Below, piece after piece: positions 26,697 to 35,502 of a stretch of DNA of 64,000 nucleotides (its first letter is position 1; each line of letters opens with the position of its first letter). The stretch covers positions 296,219 to 360,218 of the forward strand of contig NZ_JABGCB010000004.1 of NCBI RefSeq assembly GCF_013149295.1, written 5' to 3'. The notes below the pieces were generated by a model, which saw only the letters and a program-made list of their open reading frames with translations, was not told the DNA's origin and made no database searches. The translations under genes were made by a program, and so were the position numbers. Origin of the DNA: Novosphingobium sp. SG751A (GTDB lineage Bacteria > Pseudomonadota > Alphaproteobacteria > Sphingomonadales > Sphingomonadaceae).

Positions 26697-28622
26697 TCCG
26701 CGCCCGCAAAACCTTGCATAGATACCGGCTGCCCGCTCGATCAGCGAGGCCATCTCCTCCTTTGCCTTGTCGATCAGGCTATCCTCCGGTTCGGGCAGCG
26801 GCGGCAGGATATGGGCGTAATAGGTCTTGCCAAGCAGCGCATGGAGCAGGCGCTCGCCGGGAAAGGGCCGGCCATTGTTGAGCGCGCGGGCGCCTTTCAG
26901 GATATTGCGTATGTCATATTGGGTCGGGCTGATATCGGCCACCTGTTTGCGCAGGCCCAGCAGCGTATAGGCCCCGATCCGCGCCGTGCGCACCGATGCC
27001 TCCATGGTGAAGATGATGTCATTGCTGGTTTCAACAAATTGCCCCAGCAAGGCCAGATTGGTGCAGCCGGGCGGCACCACGCGGGGGCGATCCCCGGCGG
27101 CGCGCGGCATGAACATGGCGGTGATATAGGGCATCAGCGCCATGCGCACCTTGGTGTTGGCGGCAATCTCGTCGATCCGGTCCGCGATGCCCAGATGATG
27201 GCACAATTCGGTCAGGATTTCGCGGCCGGTGCATGCAGGCATCGGCTTTTTGACGCAATTGCCCTCCTTGTCCATCAACAGCGCATAGACCCACAGCACC
27301 AGCACATCATCGGGCTGCGTCGGGAAATGGGGCTGGCGGTTGCAGGTAAAGCTCATCACCCAATTGGAGTCGGTAAAGGTGATGATCCCCCCGGTTGCGG
27401 TCTTGCCCGAATAGGGATCGTTGACGCACAGTTCCTTGAGCCGTTCCACCAGCGGCGATGGCCGACAGGTGAGCGTGGCCGATTCCCACATCGAACCCGC
27501 GACATTGCCGTAAAACTTCTCCGGCTTGCCAAAAATGGGCGATTGGCGCGCCAGTTTCTTCCACAAGGCCCAGTCGCTGTCCTCGCCCGGATCATCATTG
27601 CCGCGCTTGAGTTCGGGCGCATGATCCATGTCGCCATAGGCGGTGCCCTCGGTCATGGAACCGGTCAGGGCAAAGACCAGATCGTCCGGGGCCACCGCGA
27701 TGGTCTGGTCCTCTTCACCGACCCGACAGCGGATGGCGGTGACAGTGCGGCGATCATCCTGCTGCGTCATATCCAGATCATGCGCGCGAACGCCAAAGCG
27801 GAATTGCACGCCCTGCGCCCGCAGCATCCCGGTCAGCGGAACGACAAAGCTGTCATATTGGTTATATTTGGGAAAGACCAAGGCCGTCATATCGGTCAGC
27901 CCGTCGATCGCATCAAGGAAACGATGCATATAGAGCTTCATTTCAAGCAGGCTCTGCCAGTTTTCAAAGGCGAACATCGAGCGCCAGAGATACCAGAAAT
28001 TGGTCTCCAGAAAGCTTGGGTTGAAATATTGCTCGATGGTGATGTCGTCCAGTTCCTCCTTGCGTTTCAGCAAAAGGCGGATGATTTCCCATTGATGAGC
28101 AAGGCTCAGCCCCAGTGTGGAAAAGTCGCGGATCTGGCCCTGCTTGTGCATCAGGCGCGATTTGGACCAGTTGGGATCGGCATCGTTGACCATCCGGTAT
28201 TCGTCCAGAACGCTATAGCCCTCCGGCAATTCCAGCGCCGGGACATCCTGAAACACATCCCAGAAATTGTCGTAATTCCAGTTCATCTCGCGTCCGCCGC
28301 GAATGATATAGCCATCCTCTGCATTGCCCGCGCCGTCGAGCGAACCGCCCGCAATATTCAGAGCATCGAGGACCGTGATATCCTCGCCCCGCATGCTTCC
28401 GTCGCGGATCAGATAGAAGGCCGCCGCAAGGCCGCCGATCCCGCCCCCGATAATCCACGCCTTGCGCCCTTCGGCGTTTGATGCGCCCACCGGGCGGTTG
28501 CGCATATAGGGCCCCATCATATCGGGCGGAGGCAGCGTGTCAGCCGGGCCCTTGTGCCAGAAACCGCTGCCTGCATCGGCTTCGATCTTAAAGGGGGTCG
28601 GTGGGGTCGGTTTGCGCGTCAT
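26685..28622 (-). CDS. ohyA: oleate hydratase
   Basis: This FAD-dependent enzyme hydrates the cis-9 double bond of oleate to 10-hydroxystearate and may detoxify unsaturated fatty acids. The 645-residue protein has the FAD motif IIGGGIGGLAAAFYLIRDG near residue 56 and the family signatures NIAGGSLDG, GGREMNWNYDNFWDVF and NFWYLWRSMFAFE. Near the C-terminus it has LALLGQFVETSNDIIFTMEA. The ATG at 28622 follows GAGGAGCAAATCAG. It is monocistronic. Its annotated relatives were once called myosin cross-reactive antigens. Confidence 0.95.
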   Translation of the reverse strand: MTRKPTPPTPFKIEADAGSGFWHKGPADTLPPPDMMGPYMRNRPVGASNAEGRKAWIIGGGIGGLAAAFYLIRDGSMRGEDITVLDALNIAGGSLDGAGNAEDGYIIRGGREMNWNYDNFWDVFQDVPALELPEGYSVLDEYRMVNDADPNWSKSRLMHKQGQIRDFSTLGLSLAHQWEIIRLLLKRKEELDDITIEQYFNPSFLETNFWYLWRSMFAFENWQSLLEMKLYMHRFLDAIDGLTDMTALVFPKYNQYDSFVVPLTGMLRAQGVQFRFGVRAHDLDMTQQDDRRTVTAIRCRVGEEDQTIAVAPDDLVFALTGSMTEGTAYGDMDHAPELKRGNDDPGEDSDWALWKKLARQSPIFGKPEKFYGNVAGSMWESATLTCRPSPLVERLKELCVNDPYSGKTATGGIITFTDSNWVMSFTCNRQPHFPTQPDDVLVLWVYALLMDKEGNCVKKPMPACTGREILTELCHHLGIADRIDEIAANTKVRMALMPYITAMFMPRAAGDRPRVVPPGCTNLALLGQFVETSNDIIFTMEASVRTARIGAYTLLGLRKQVADISPTQYDIRNILKGARALNNGRPFPGERLLHALLGKTYYAHILPPLPEPEDSLIDKAKEEMASLIERAAGIYARFCGRGSEH

Positions 28623-28722
28623 CTGATTTGCTCCTCGCCTAATTGGAGGCATTGCGGCTGCCGCTCAACTAGAAGGAACAGATCGCAACCGCATTGCGAT
28701 TGCTCAATTTATTGCCGTCGCT

Positions 28723-29310
28723 TCAACCCTCCTCAACCGGGCGGGCAAGATGCAGCGCATGATCGCGCACATCCCCCGGCCATCCCTCCATCGCCGTAGC
28801 CAGCGCGGCCATGTCATCGGCAAACAGCGCCCGGCTCACCGCCTCGAAATCGGGAAAATCGCCCGCCAGCGCCGCCATGAAACGATAGGCCCGTTCATGG
28901 GCTAGGCGGGTCGCGGTGCGCCCTTTATCCTCCTTGCGCGCCTGTTCGACCAGACGGCGCAGGGCCTGCGATGCTCCGCCCGGCTGCTGGGCCAGCCAGT
29001 CCCAGTGGCGCGGCAGAAGGGTGACTTCCCGCGCGACCACCCCCAGCTTGGGACGGCCGCGTTTGCGCGCCTCCGGCCGGGCCCCCTGATAGGCGGCCAG
29101 TCTGGAGATGATTTGCGCCGTTGTGCCGCGCAGGTCGATATCGATCTGCGCCCCGGTGGCATCGTCAAAGATCAGGATCGGGGCCTGCGCACCCTCCATC
29201 CGCGCATTCACGGCCAGCGCCACATCGGCCAGATCGCCGGCGGCCAGCCTCCGCCCGCCGACAAAGGCGGTACAAGGTGTCGAAAGGGGGTGATCCAAAG
29301 CACTTTCCAT
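28723..29310 (-). CDS. DUF2239 family protein
   Basis: This is a 195-residue protein matching the DUF2239 pattern: TAFVGGRRLAAGDLADVALAV, IFDDATGAQIDIDLRG, then a basic RKRGRPKLGVVAREVTLLPRH linker and a helical tail. The GRPKLGVVAREVTLLPRHW stretch looks DNA-binding-like. Two consecutive ATGs (29313 and 29310) are possible; the second has the better seven-base spacing to AGGG. It is divergent from a GIY-YIG domain gene 83 bases away. No function is established for the family. Confidence 0.8.
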   Translation of the reverse strand: MESALDHPLSTPCTAFVGGRRLAAGDLADVALAVNARMEGAQAPILIFDDATGAQIDIDLRGTTAQIISRLAAYQGARPEARKRGRPKLGVVAREVTLLPRHWDWLAQQPGGASQALRRLVEQARKEDKGRTATRLAHERAYRFMAALAGDFPDFEAVSRALFADDMAALATAMEGWPGDVRDHALHLARPVEEG

Positions 29311-29393
29311 CATTATGCCCTGATGAATTATCCATGCTTGCGAGTCAATATATCCGGGTAATATAAAGAAGACGGAATGGGAAAGGAACCACA

Positions 29394-29729
29394 ATGACGG
29401 GACAAAGCAGGCGCGAGGCCGTGACGGCCTATAAGGATCGCAAGGTCGAGGCGGGCATCTATGCCCTGCGTTGCGCTGCCTCGGGCCAATTATGGATCGG
29501 CAAGGCCCCCGACCTGTCCACCATCCAGAACCGCCTGTGGTTTACCCTGCGTCAGGGCGGCAATCCCCATCGCAGCCTGCAGGAGGCATGGACGCTCTAC
29601 GGCGCCGATGCCTTCACCTTCGAGGTGGTGGAATGCATGAAGGAGGATGATCTGCGGTTCGGTCGCGACCGGGCGCTTAAAAGCCGCCTCGATCATTGGC
29701 TGGCCACATGGGGCGGAACGGCGATCTGA
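29394..29729 (+). CDS. GIY-YIG domain protein
   Basis: This is a 111-residue protein built almost wholly of one GIY-YIG-like module: AGIYALRCAASGQLWIGKAPDLSTIQNRL, then SLQEAWTLYGADAFTFEVVE. The second motif is WIG rather than YIG. A catalytic-type arginine (QNRLWFTLR) and a glutamate (EVVE) remain. Stand-alone domains like this may be nucleases or may only bind nucleic acid. It is divergent from the DUF2239 gene, and the pairing suggests a shared role, inferred from position alone. Confidence 0.78.
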   Translation: MTGQSRREAVTAYKDRKVEAGIYALRCAASGQLWIGKAPDLSTIQNRLWFTLRQGGNPHRSLQEAWTLYGADAFTFEVVECMKEDDLRFGRDRALKSRLDHWLATWGGTAI

Positions 29730-29738
29730 GCGGGGCGA

Positions 29739-30449
29739 TCAGCCGCCTGCCGCCTTCGCTTTGCCCCGGCGCGCGCCCACATCGGCGGCGCTGTCGCTGG
29801 CGAAATAGATGTCGCGCGCCTCGTTGATGAAGCCGATCATCAGATCGTGAACCCGCAGGCCATCGCGCCGCTCAAAGGCATGAAGCAGATCGAGCGTCAG
29901 TTCGACCACCAGCTTCTGCGCGCCTGGATCGATCACCGTGCGGCGGCGCACGATCAACACCTGATCGACAAAGCGCTGGATCGAGGCGGCCATCCGCTTG
30001 TTGGGCACCAGATCCAGCCAGACCTGACGAAACTGGCTGTTGGCATCCATCAGCCCTTCGGTATCGCCCGCAGCCTGCGCCGCAGCGGCCAGTTCATAGG
30101 CCTTGCGCAGGGCGACCAGATGCTCGGCCTCCAGCCGAGGGCAAGCCGATCCCGCAGCTCTGGGCTCGAGTTGCAGGCGGACCTCGAAAATCTCAGCCAC
30201 ATCCTGATCCGACAATTGCGGCAAGGCAAAGCCCCGCGTGGTGCCAACCAGATAGCCTTCGTGGACCAGCAGGAGCAGAGCCTGACGCGCGGGCATGCGC
30301 GAAACGCCGAATTCGGCCGCGATTGCGGTATCGACGATTCTTTCGCCATCCTTGATTTCGCCGCGCTGGATACGTTTCAAGACCGTCTGATAGATGTCCG
30401 GGCTGCCGGATGAGGGATTCACCGGAACAATTTTGTCAGACGTGCTCAT
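29739..30449 (-). CDS. GntR/FCD-family regulator of the catabolic island
   Basis: This is a 236-residue regulator. The N-terminal winged helix (residues 15-78: IYQTVLKRIQRGEIKDGERI, VSRMPARQALLLLVHEGYLV) is followed by an FCD-type helical effector domain (LQLEPRAAGSACPRL, RQVWLDLVPNKRMAASIQRF). The ATG at 30449 follows AAGGGTGAAGCGC. It lies 76 bases after the seven-gene Rieske operon and reads the same way. A near-match (13 of 16) to the palindrome found before the MFS and TonB genes lies 15 bases upstream of its start, suggesting autoregulation. Its ligand is probably a CoA ester or acid of the pathway. Confidence 0.88.
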   Translation of the reverse strand: MSTSDKIVPVNPSSGSPDIYQTVLKRIQRGEIKDGERIVDTAIAAEFGVSRMPARQALLLLVHEGYLVGTTRGFALPQLSDQDVAEIFEVRLQLEPRAAGSACPRLEAEHLVALRKAYELAAAAQAAGDTEGLMDANSQFRQVWLDLVPNKRMAASIQRFVDQVLIVRRRTVIDPGAQKLVVELTLDLLHAFERRDGLRVHDLMIGFINEARDIYFASDSAADVGARRGKAKAAGG

Positions 30450-30463
30450 GCGCTTCACCCTTA

Positions 30464-30479
30464 AAACTGAATTCGGATT
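30464..30479. promoter_or_regulatory. candidate operator before the GntR gene
   Basis: AAACTGAATTCGGATT agrees at 13 of 16 positions with AAACTGCATTCAGTTT at 37019-37034. The left arm is intact and the right arm degenerate. It lies 15 bases upstream of the regulator start. Confidence 0.45.
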
Positions 30480-30525
30480 GCACCTCTGCTCCGCGCTGTC
30501 CAGCCTATTTTCGCCCAAATTCGGA

Positions 30526-31134
30526 TCATAAAGGCGGCATCATCTGCATCAGGTCGGTGGAGCGGACATACCAGCCCGGTCCCTGCATCCGCCCGACGAG
30601 CTGCATCGCGGGCGTATCGAGATGCCCTCTTTCGGCATCGATCACGAACCGATCCACCACATGCATCACCGCAACCCGCGCCAGCACAACGGTCAGATCC
30701 GGCCCCATCTCGATCAGATGGGCCGTGCGGCATTCGAAACTGACCGGGGCGCTGGCGATGCGCGGGGGCGTGACAGCATCGGACGGCAACCAGTCAATCC
30801 CGCAATGCGCCAGTTCATCGACCTGCGGCGCGAAATCGCGGGCCGTCTCATTCATCGCCGCAGCATCCTCCACGCTGACCAGATTGACCACCAGTTCGCC
30901 CGTGGCCGCGATATTGGCCAGCGTATCCTTGGCGGTCCCATCGGCCCGCGATTGCAGCCCCAGCGCGAGAATCGGAGGCGAGGCCCCCATCATGTTGAAC
31001 GAGCTGAAGGGCGCTGCATTACGCAAGTCATCCTTGCCCACCGAGGTCACCCACGCAATCGGGCGCGGCGTCACCGAAGATGTCATCAGGCGATAGCGAT
31101 GGGCGGCGGAAAGCTCATCCATATCAAACCGCAT
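30526..31134 (-). CDS. flavin reductase-like FMN-binding protein
   Basis: This 202-residue protein of the flavin reductase/DIM6-NTAB family probably reduces FMN with NAD(P)H or binds FMN as part of an oxygenase. Visible motifs are SSVTPRPIAWVTSVG (FMN phosphate region), NAAPFSSFNMMGASPPILALGL, KDTLANI and ELVVNLV. It is the last gene of the Rieske operon; its ATG at 31134 has GGGGAG nine bases upstream and overlaps the preceding gene by 11 bases. No separate flavin-dependent monooxygenase lies nearby, so it may feed electrons to the Rieske oxygenase or the EthD-like protein. Confidence 0.82.
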   Translation of the reverse strand: MRFDMDELSAAHRYRLMTSSVTPRPIAWVTSVGKDDLRNAAPFSSFNMMGASPPILALGLQSRADGTAKDTLANIAATGELVVNLVSVEDAAAMNETARDFAPQVDELAHCGIDWLPSDAVTPPRIASAPVSFECRTAHLIEMGPDLTVVLARVAVMHVVDRFVIDAERGHLDTPAMQLVGRMQGPGWYVRSTDLMQMMPPL

Positions 31135-31816
31135 GATCGAACGCTCCCCGCCGGTTGCATAAAGTCATGGTTTTCATCGCGAAATGCCCGCTGCCTCCTT
31201 CAAAGGCGGGGAATTGGGCGCGGTCGGCCTTCATCTCGTCGCGGACCGGCGAATGCAGCGCATGCTCCAGCGCCCCCTCATCGTCGAACAGGATACGGTT
31301 GCGCTGAAAATGCGTCTCACGCGGCCAGTCCAGATCATCGACCCATTCGACGGGCGTATAAATTTCGAGGCTGCGCAAACCGGGAAACCGGGCCATGACC
31401 GGCGCGTGATGGGCCAGATAATGCCCATGCCAGGCGTTAGCATTGCGCGGCTGCCCCCAATAATGGACCATATAGGCACAGCCTGTCACCACACGCGCCG
31501 CCTCAGGCACAGTAAAGCTGCGGCAGACCATCGCCTGATGGCGCAAGGACACACCACGCCCCAAAACCTCTGGCAATCGGACCAAGGCCCCATTTGCCCC
31601 CGCTTCCAGATCCTCCAGCCGGTCATAGTAGAGTTGCAGCATCCCAACCGGCGCCGGACCATCGTCGTAATAGAGATCACGCGCGCCCGCAGGCCCCATC
31701 GCCACCGCATGACGCAGCCCGTCAATCGCCCCCAGCAACCAGGCGATACGATCGGCGCCCATATCCCTGCCCCCCTCATCCGCCATCGCGGTCAGGAAAT
31801 GGCAAAAGCCTGTCAT
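31124..31816 (-). CDS. EthD-like dimeric alpha-beta barrel protein
   Basis: This is a 230-residue protein with two ferredoxin-like halves. The second (residues 125-215) has the EthD pattern MVHYWGQPRNANAWHGHYLAHHAPVM (in two parts: HYWGQPRNANAW and HGHYLAHHAPVMARFPGL), followed by an FDDEGALEHALHSP segment. EthD is needed for ethyl tert-butyl ether degradation but its exact role there is unclear. Relatives include decarboxylases and small monooxygenases. The start at 31816 has GGAGGCGGGCGT upstream and overlaps the DUF35 gene by ATGA. It probably acts on a pathway intermediate. Confidence 0.72.
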   Translation of the reverse strand: MTGFCHFLTAMADEGGRDMGADRIAWLLGAIDGLRHAVAMGPAGARDLYYDDGPAPVGMLQLYYDRLEDLEAGANGALVRLPEVLGRGVSLRHQAMVCRSFTVPEAARVVTGCAYMVHYWGQPRNANAWHGHYLAHHAPVMARFPGLRSLEIYTPVEWVDDLDWPRETHFQRNRILFDDEGALEHALHSPVRDEMKADRAQFPAFEGGSGHFAMKTMTLCNRRGAFDHAV

Positions 31817-32142
31817 ACGCCCGCCTCCAGCGCGCCCGCATGCCAAAGAGCAACGGCCCCTGCCTCCTGCCGCAAGCGAACGGATTGGCCATCGACAAGC
31901 CCCGCATCGACAAAGGCGATGATCCGCAACCCGCAGTCCAGATGCACTGTCCCAATCCGCAAGGGCAGATCACCGGCAAAACCCGGCTCCAGACTGCGAT
32001 GGACGATGGCGCTGACGATCAACCGCCCCTCGCCCGTTTCCTCCACCGGCCTCAACGCATCGGCCAGACAGGCACGGCACAGCGCACGCGGCGGATATTG
32101 CCGCGCCCCGCATTGGGCGCAACCTTGTAAGGTGATGGTCAT
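31813..32142 (-). CDS. DUF35 OB-fold protein with zinc ribbon
   Basis: This 109-residue protein has an N-terminal zinc ribbon (Cys8, Cys11, Cys22, Cys25 in CAQC and CRAC) and a C-terminal OB-fold (RLIVSAIVHRSLEP, PLRIGTVHLDCGLRIIAFV). DUF35 proteins bind acyl-CoA and partner with thiolase-like subunits, as in the steroid side-chain aldolase Ltp2-ChsH2. Here it overlaps the thiolase-like gene by ATGA (32139-32142), strongly suggesting a complex. It has its own ribosome site, GGAGGGGCGGGC. Confidence 0.88.
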   Translation of the reverse strand: MTITLQGCAQCGARQYPPRALCRACLADALRPVEETGEGRLIVSAIVHRSLEPGFAGDLPLRIGTVHLDCGLRIIAFVDAGLVDGQSVRLRQEAGAVALWHAGALEAGV

Positions 32143-33308
32143 GCCCGCCCCTCCAGAACAGCCGCCGCCGTGGCCAGACAGCGATCATAAGTCACCATGC
32201 CATAGCCGCTGGCCAGCGCCAGACGTGCGCCCGCCACCCGGCGCCCCAGCGTTTGGCCGGTTATTTGCCGCAGGGCCTCGACCACCGGCAGGAATCCCCC
32301 CGCCGCCCCCGCCTGACCGCAGGAAAGCTGACCGCCCGAAGTGTTGACCGGCAAAGCGCCCTCGATGGTGAGCGAGTTATGCCGCAAAAACTGCGCCGCT
32401 TCGCCCTTGGCGCAAAAGCCCAGATCTTCGAGTTGCATCGCCACGATGACGGGATAATCGTCATAGACCTCCAGACAATCCATCGCTTCCGGCCCGACAC
32501 CGGCCTGCGCATAAAGACTGTCACGGTCCATCGCCCAACCCGCCCGCACCGCCACCGGCTCGTCGAAATAGGCATTGTGACGCTCGATGCTGCCCCGGAT
32601 CACGGCATGGGGGAGGCCCAGCCCCCGCGCCCGTTCCTCGCTCATCACCAGAAAGGCCTCGGCCCCCGCGCATGGCATCACGCAATCGAACAGATGCAGC
32701 GGCTCAACAATGGCCGGGGCGGCCAGATATTGCTCAAGGTTGAGCACCTTGCTCCCTAGCAGGGCGTTGGGATTGCCTGCTGCATTGGCGCGCTGTGACG
32801 TGGCGATGGCCCCGAAGTCGGCGCGGGTCGCGCCAAAACGCGCCATGTAATTTGCGGTAATCAAAGCAAACATGCCATTAGGCCCCGGCGCGCCATAGGG
32901 CCGCACAGCCGAATCGGAAAAATGGCTGAAATTTCGGACCAGTTCGGCAAAGCTGGCCGGATTGGCGGTATCGGCGCCGATACAGGCAACAACCGAAGCA
33001 TCGCCCATCTGCACCGCCCGCGCCGCGCGGCGCAGCGCCATCACCCCACTGGCCCCGCCCGTAGGCAGCCATTCGATCCAGCGCGGGGCCATATCGAAAT
33101 GCTCGGTCATAGCGATGGTCGTATCCGGCCCCATGGTGAAGGAGGACAGTGCCAGACCATCCACCTCCTCCTTGGCGATGCCCGCCGCCGCGATCACATC
33201 ATGCAGCGCCCGCCCGACCCACCAATGGGCCGGCTTGTCGCTGTGGCGAACATAGCGCACCGTGGTGGGCGCCACGACGGCCACCCCGTCGAAAGGCTGC
33301 ACCGCCAT
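32139..33308 (-). CDS. thiolase-fold lipid-transfer-like protein, candidate retro-aldolase
   Basis: This is a 389-residue protein of the SCP2-thiolase/Ltp group. The acyl-transfer cysteine is missing: the usual CA(S/T)G loop reads TGGASGVMAL, with Gly85 in its place. The GHP histidine loop reads NTSGGQLSCGQAGAAGG, with Gln332 instead of His. A conserved tyrosine block EVYDDYPVIV (Tyr282) resembles the catalytic tyrosine region of Ltp2 aldolases. With the adjacent DUF35 gene this points to carbon-carbon cleavage of a hydroxyacyl-CoA by retro-aldol chemistry, not thiolysis. The start overlaps the ligase stop (TGATG at 33306-33310). Confidence 0.8.
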   Translation of the reverse strand: MAVQPFDGVAVVAPTTVRYVRHSDKPAHWWVGRALHDVIAAAGIAKEEVDGLALSSFTMGPDTTIAMTEHFDMAPRWIEWLPTGGASGVMALRRAARAVQMGDASVVACIGADTANPASFAELVRNFSHFSDSAVRPYGAPGPNGMFALITANYMARFGATRADFGAIATSQRANAAGNPNALLGSKVLNLEQYLAAPAIVEPLHLFDCVMPCAGAEAFLVMSEERARGLGLPHAVIRGSIERHNAYFDEPVAVRAGWAMDRDSLYAQAGVGPEAMDCLEVYDDYPVIVAMQLEDLGFCAKGEAAQFLRHNSLTIEGALPVNTSGGQLSCGQAGAAGGFLPVVEALRQITGQTLGRRVAGARLALASGYGMVTYDRCLATAAAVLEGRA

Positions 33309-34966
33309 CAGCCCGCCACCGCCCGAACAGCGCGCGCCACCTGATAGCCCGCCGCCTCGCGGTCCCACGTATCAGGCGTGACGCCCATATCGCGCAGGCG
33401 GAATTTCTGGACCTTGCCATTTTCCGTGGTCGGCAGCGTATCGGCAAAGCGCACATAACGCGGGACGGAAAAATAGGTCATGCGCGGCTGACAGAAATCG
33501 AGCAGCGCCTCGGGCGAAAGCGCCGCACCCTCGCGCAGGACGAGCGAGGCCATCACCTCATCCTCGCCATGTTCGCTGGGCACTGGATAGACCGCCGCGA
33601 TGGCGATGGCGGGATGGGACAGAAGGACCTGCTCGACCTCGAAGGCGGAAATGTTCTCGCCGCGACGCCGGATCGCGTCCTTGATCCGATCCATGAAATA
33701 GAAACGCCCCTCCGCATCGCGCCACACGCGGTCGCCAGTATGCAGCCACAGGTTGCGCCATGACGCCGCCGTTTGCGACGGCATCTCATGATAACCGGCG
33801 GCAAAGACATGAGGATGGCCGGCGCGCAGCAGTAATTCGCCCGGCATGCCATCGGGCAGCGGATTGTCGTCCTCATCGGCCACCATGGCCTCATAGCCGG
33901 GGCGCACCTTGCCCATACAGCCGGGCAGAGGATCTCCCCCGCCGATCACGAAATTGCTCTCTGTCGCGCCATAGCCGTCGATCAGCGCCATGCCATAGCG
34001 CCCAGCAAAGGCGGCGTGGAACTGGGCCGGAACACCGGGGGCCAATGCGCGGCGCACCCTGTGGGCGGCGTCATCCGGCTGATCCGGAGTGGCCAGCAGG
34101 ATCGACACCATCGCGCCCAGCAGATAGGTCACCGTTGCGCCATGCCGAGCCAGGGCGGCGCTGAAACCGCTGGCAGAAAAACGGTCCATCACCACCAGCC
34201 GCGACCCCGACAGCAGCGCCTGAAAGAAGGCGCCCAGCGCATTGACATGAAACAACGGCAAGGTGGTAAGCAGCACATCCTCCGCCTCGATCTCGAGCAC
34301 ATCGATGCTGTTGAGGCCCCACCAGAAGAACTGCGCCTGAGGGCAGCAGACGCCCTTGGACGGCCCGGTGGTGCCCGAAGTATAGATGATCATCGCGGTA
34401 TGGGCCGGGCCGGTGGCGGCAGGCTCACGCGGGGCACCCGGTTCGGGTACAGGGCGCAGCGCCCATTCTCCGGCGGTTTCCGGCAAGGCATCCTCGCCGC
34501 GCGCGGGCAGTATCCAGATCGCCTCCAGCGCCAGATCATCGCTCGGGACATAGGCCATGGCCTGCGCCACATCGGCCTCCAGCACCAGCAGGCGCGCGCC
34601 GCTATTGGCCAGGATATGCTGTAATTGCGCCCCGCGCGCGGCGCGGTTGATCGGCACGGCAATCGCGCCCAGCCAGATCGTGCCCAGCAGCATATCGAAA
34701 AATTCCAGCCGGTTGCCGCAAAGCAGAGCCACCCGGTCACCCGGCTCGATCCCCGCCTGCGCCAGCCTTGCCGCGCTGCGCCCGGCGCGGTCGGCAAGAT
34801 CGCGCGCGGACAGGACCGCCCCGTCGATCAGCAGCAGAGGCGTATCACCCGCCGTCTCGCAGCGCCGCGAAAGCATGGAGATAATGGTCCGCTGATCCGG
34901 CGCAAAGGCATCGATCAATCGCGACGCCCGTGGAGAGAATTGCGCGGGAAATTGTGGTGTCGACAT
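33308..34966 (-). CDS. acyl-CoA synthetase (AMP-forming)
   Basis: This is a 552-residue ANL-superfamily ligase. The P-loop-like motif IIYTSGTTGPSKGV is near residue 206. Further motifs are PLFHVNA, GYGATESN, LHTGDRV and the C-terminal lysine motif TTENGKVQKFRLR. It activates a carboxylic acid to its CoA thioester through an acyl-adenylate. The sequence has the general look of class I ligases related to CaiC and crotonobetaine or aromatic-acid ligases; the substrate cannot be read directly. AGGAAG precedes the ATG at 34966. It sits between the Rieske subunits and the aldolase pair, so it probably activates the ring-bearing acid before side-chain cleavage. Confidence 0.9.
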   Translation of the reverse strand: MSTPQFPAQFSPRASRLIDAFAPDQRTIISMLSRRCETAGDTPLLLIDGAVLSARDLADRAGRSAARLAQAGIEPGDRVALLCGNRLEFFDMLLGTIWLGAIAVPINRAARGAQLQHILANSGARLLVLEADVAQAMAYVPSDDLALEAIWILPARGEDALPETAGEWALRPVPEPGAPREPAATGPAHTAMIIYTSGTTGPSKGVCCPQAQFFWWGLNSIDVLEIEAEDVLLTTLPLFHVNALGAFFQALLSGSRLVVMDRFSASGFSAALARHGATVTYLLGAMVSILLATPDQPDDAAHRVRRALAPGVPAQFHAAFAGRYGMALIDGYGATESNFVIGGGDPLPGCMGKVRPGYEAMVADEDDNPLPDGMPGELLLRAGHPHVFAAGYHEMPSQTAASWRNLWLHTGDRVWRDAEGRFYFMDRIKDAIRRRGENISAFEVEQVLLSHPAIAIAAVYPVPSEHGEDEVMASLVLREGAALSPEALLDFCQPRMTYFSVPRYVRFADTLPTTENGKVQKFRLRDMGVTPDTWDREAAGYQVARAVRAVAG

Positions 34967-35016
34967 TGAAACTTCCTGAAAAATCGGGGGAGCATGGGCC
35001 GTCGGCGCGGTCCATT

Positions 35017-35502
35017 TCAAAGAATGGTGAGAATGTCGCCCAAAGGCCCTTCGGCTCCCAGCAGTTCGACCCGCTTGCGCCGGATCAGCAGGCGCGCACC
35101 ATCGAAAGACAGGACATGGATGACGCGGGCGTGAAAGGTCGTCTGGGCCGAGGGCGTCCATTGCCCCACCATCAGACGGGAGCGAACGATGACATCCTCC
35201 GATCCCGGATCGACCGGGCCAAGCTGAATATTGCCCACATGATGCACCGAGCGCACACCGGGGGCGAGCGAGGAGGCATCATCATTTTTCAGCCGCTCCA
35301 AACGGATCTGGCGCAACAAGGGCGTGTCATAGATCAGCGAGACTTCTTCGAGCGGATCGCTCTGATCGGCGCGCGCGGACAGCCAGTAAATCCCTTCAGG
35401 ATCGAACAGAGCGCCCCAGCTATCCCAGTCGCGCCGGTCAAGCATCTCGGCTTCGTCAAACAGGAAGCCGGTCACGCGTTCGAGCAGATCGGCCCGTGTC
35501 AT
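35017..35502 (-). CDS. aromatic-ring hydroxylating dioxygenase, beta subunit
   Basis: This 161-residue protein has the SnoaL-like fold of small oxygenase subunits. Visible blocks are VTGFLFDEAEMLDRRDWDSW, LFDPEGIYWLSA and SVHHVGNIQLG. It stabilises the alpha subunit in an alpha3beta3 oxygenase. The start at 35502 overlaps the alpha-subunit stop by ATGA, so equal synthesis is likely. A 50-base gap separates it from the ligase gene. Confidence 0.92.
   Translation of the reverse strand: MTRADLLERVTGFLFDEAEMLDRRDWDSWGALFDPEGIYWLSARADQSDPLEEVSLIYDTPLLRQIRLERLKNDDASSLAPGVRSVHHVGNIQLGPVDPGSEDVIVRSRLMVGQWTPSAQTTFHARVIHVLSFDGARLLIRRKRVELLGAEGPLGDILTIL

Noticed and set aside
32139..33308. Annotation as acetyl-CoA acetyltransferase
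   Set aside because: The active cysteine and histidine positions read Gly and Gln, so ordinary thiolase chemistry is not supported.
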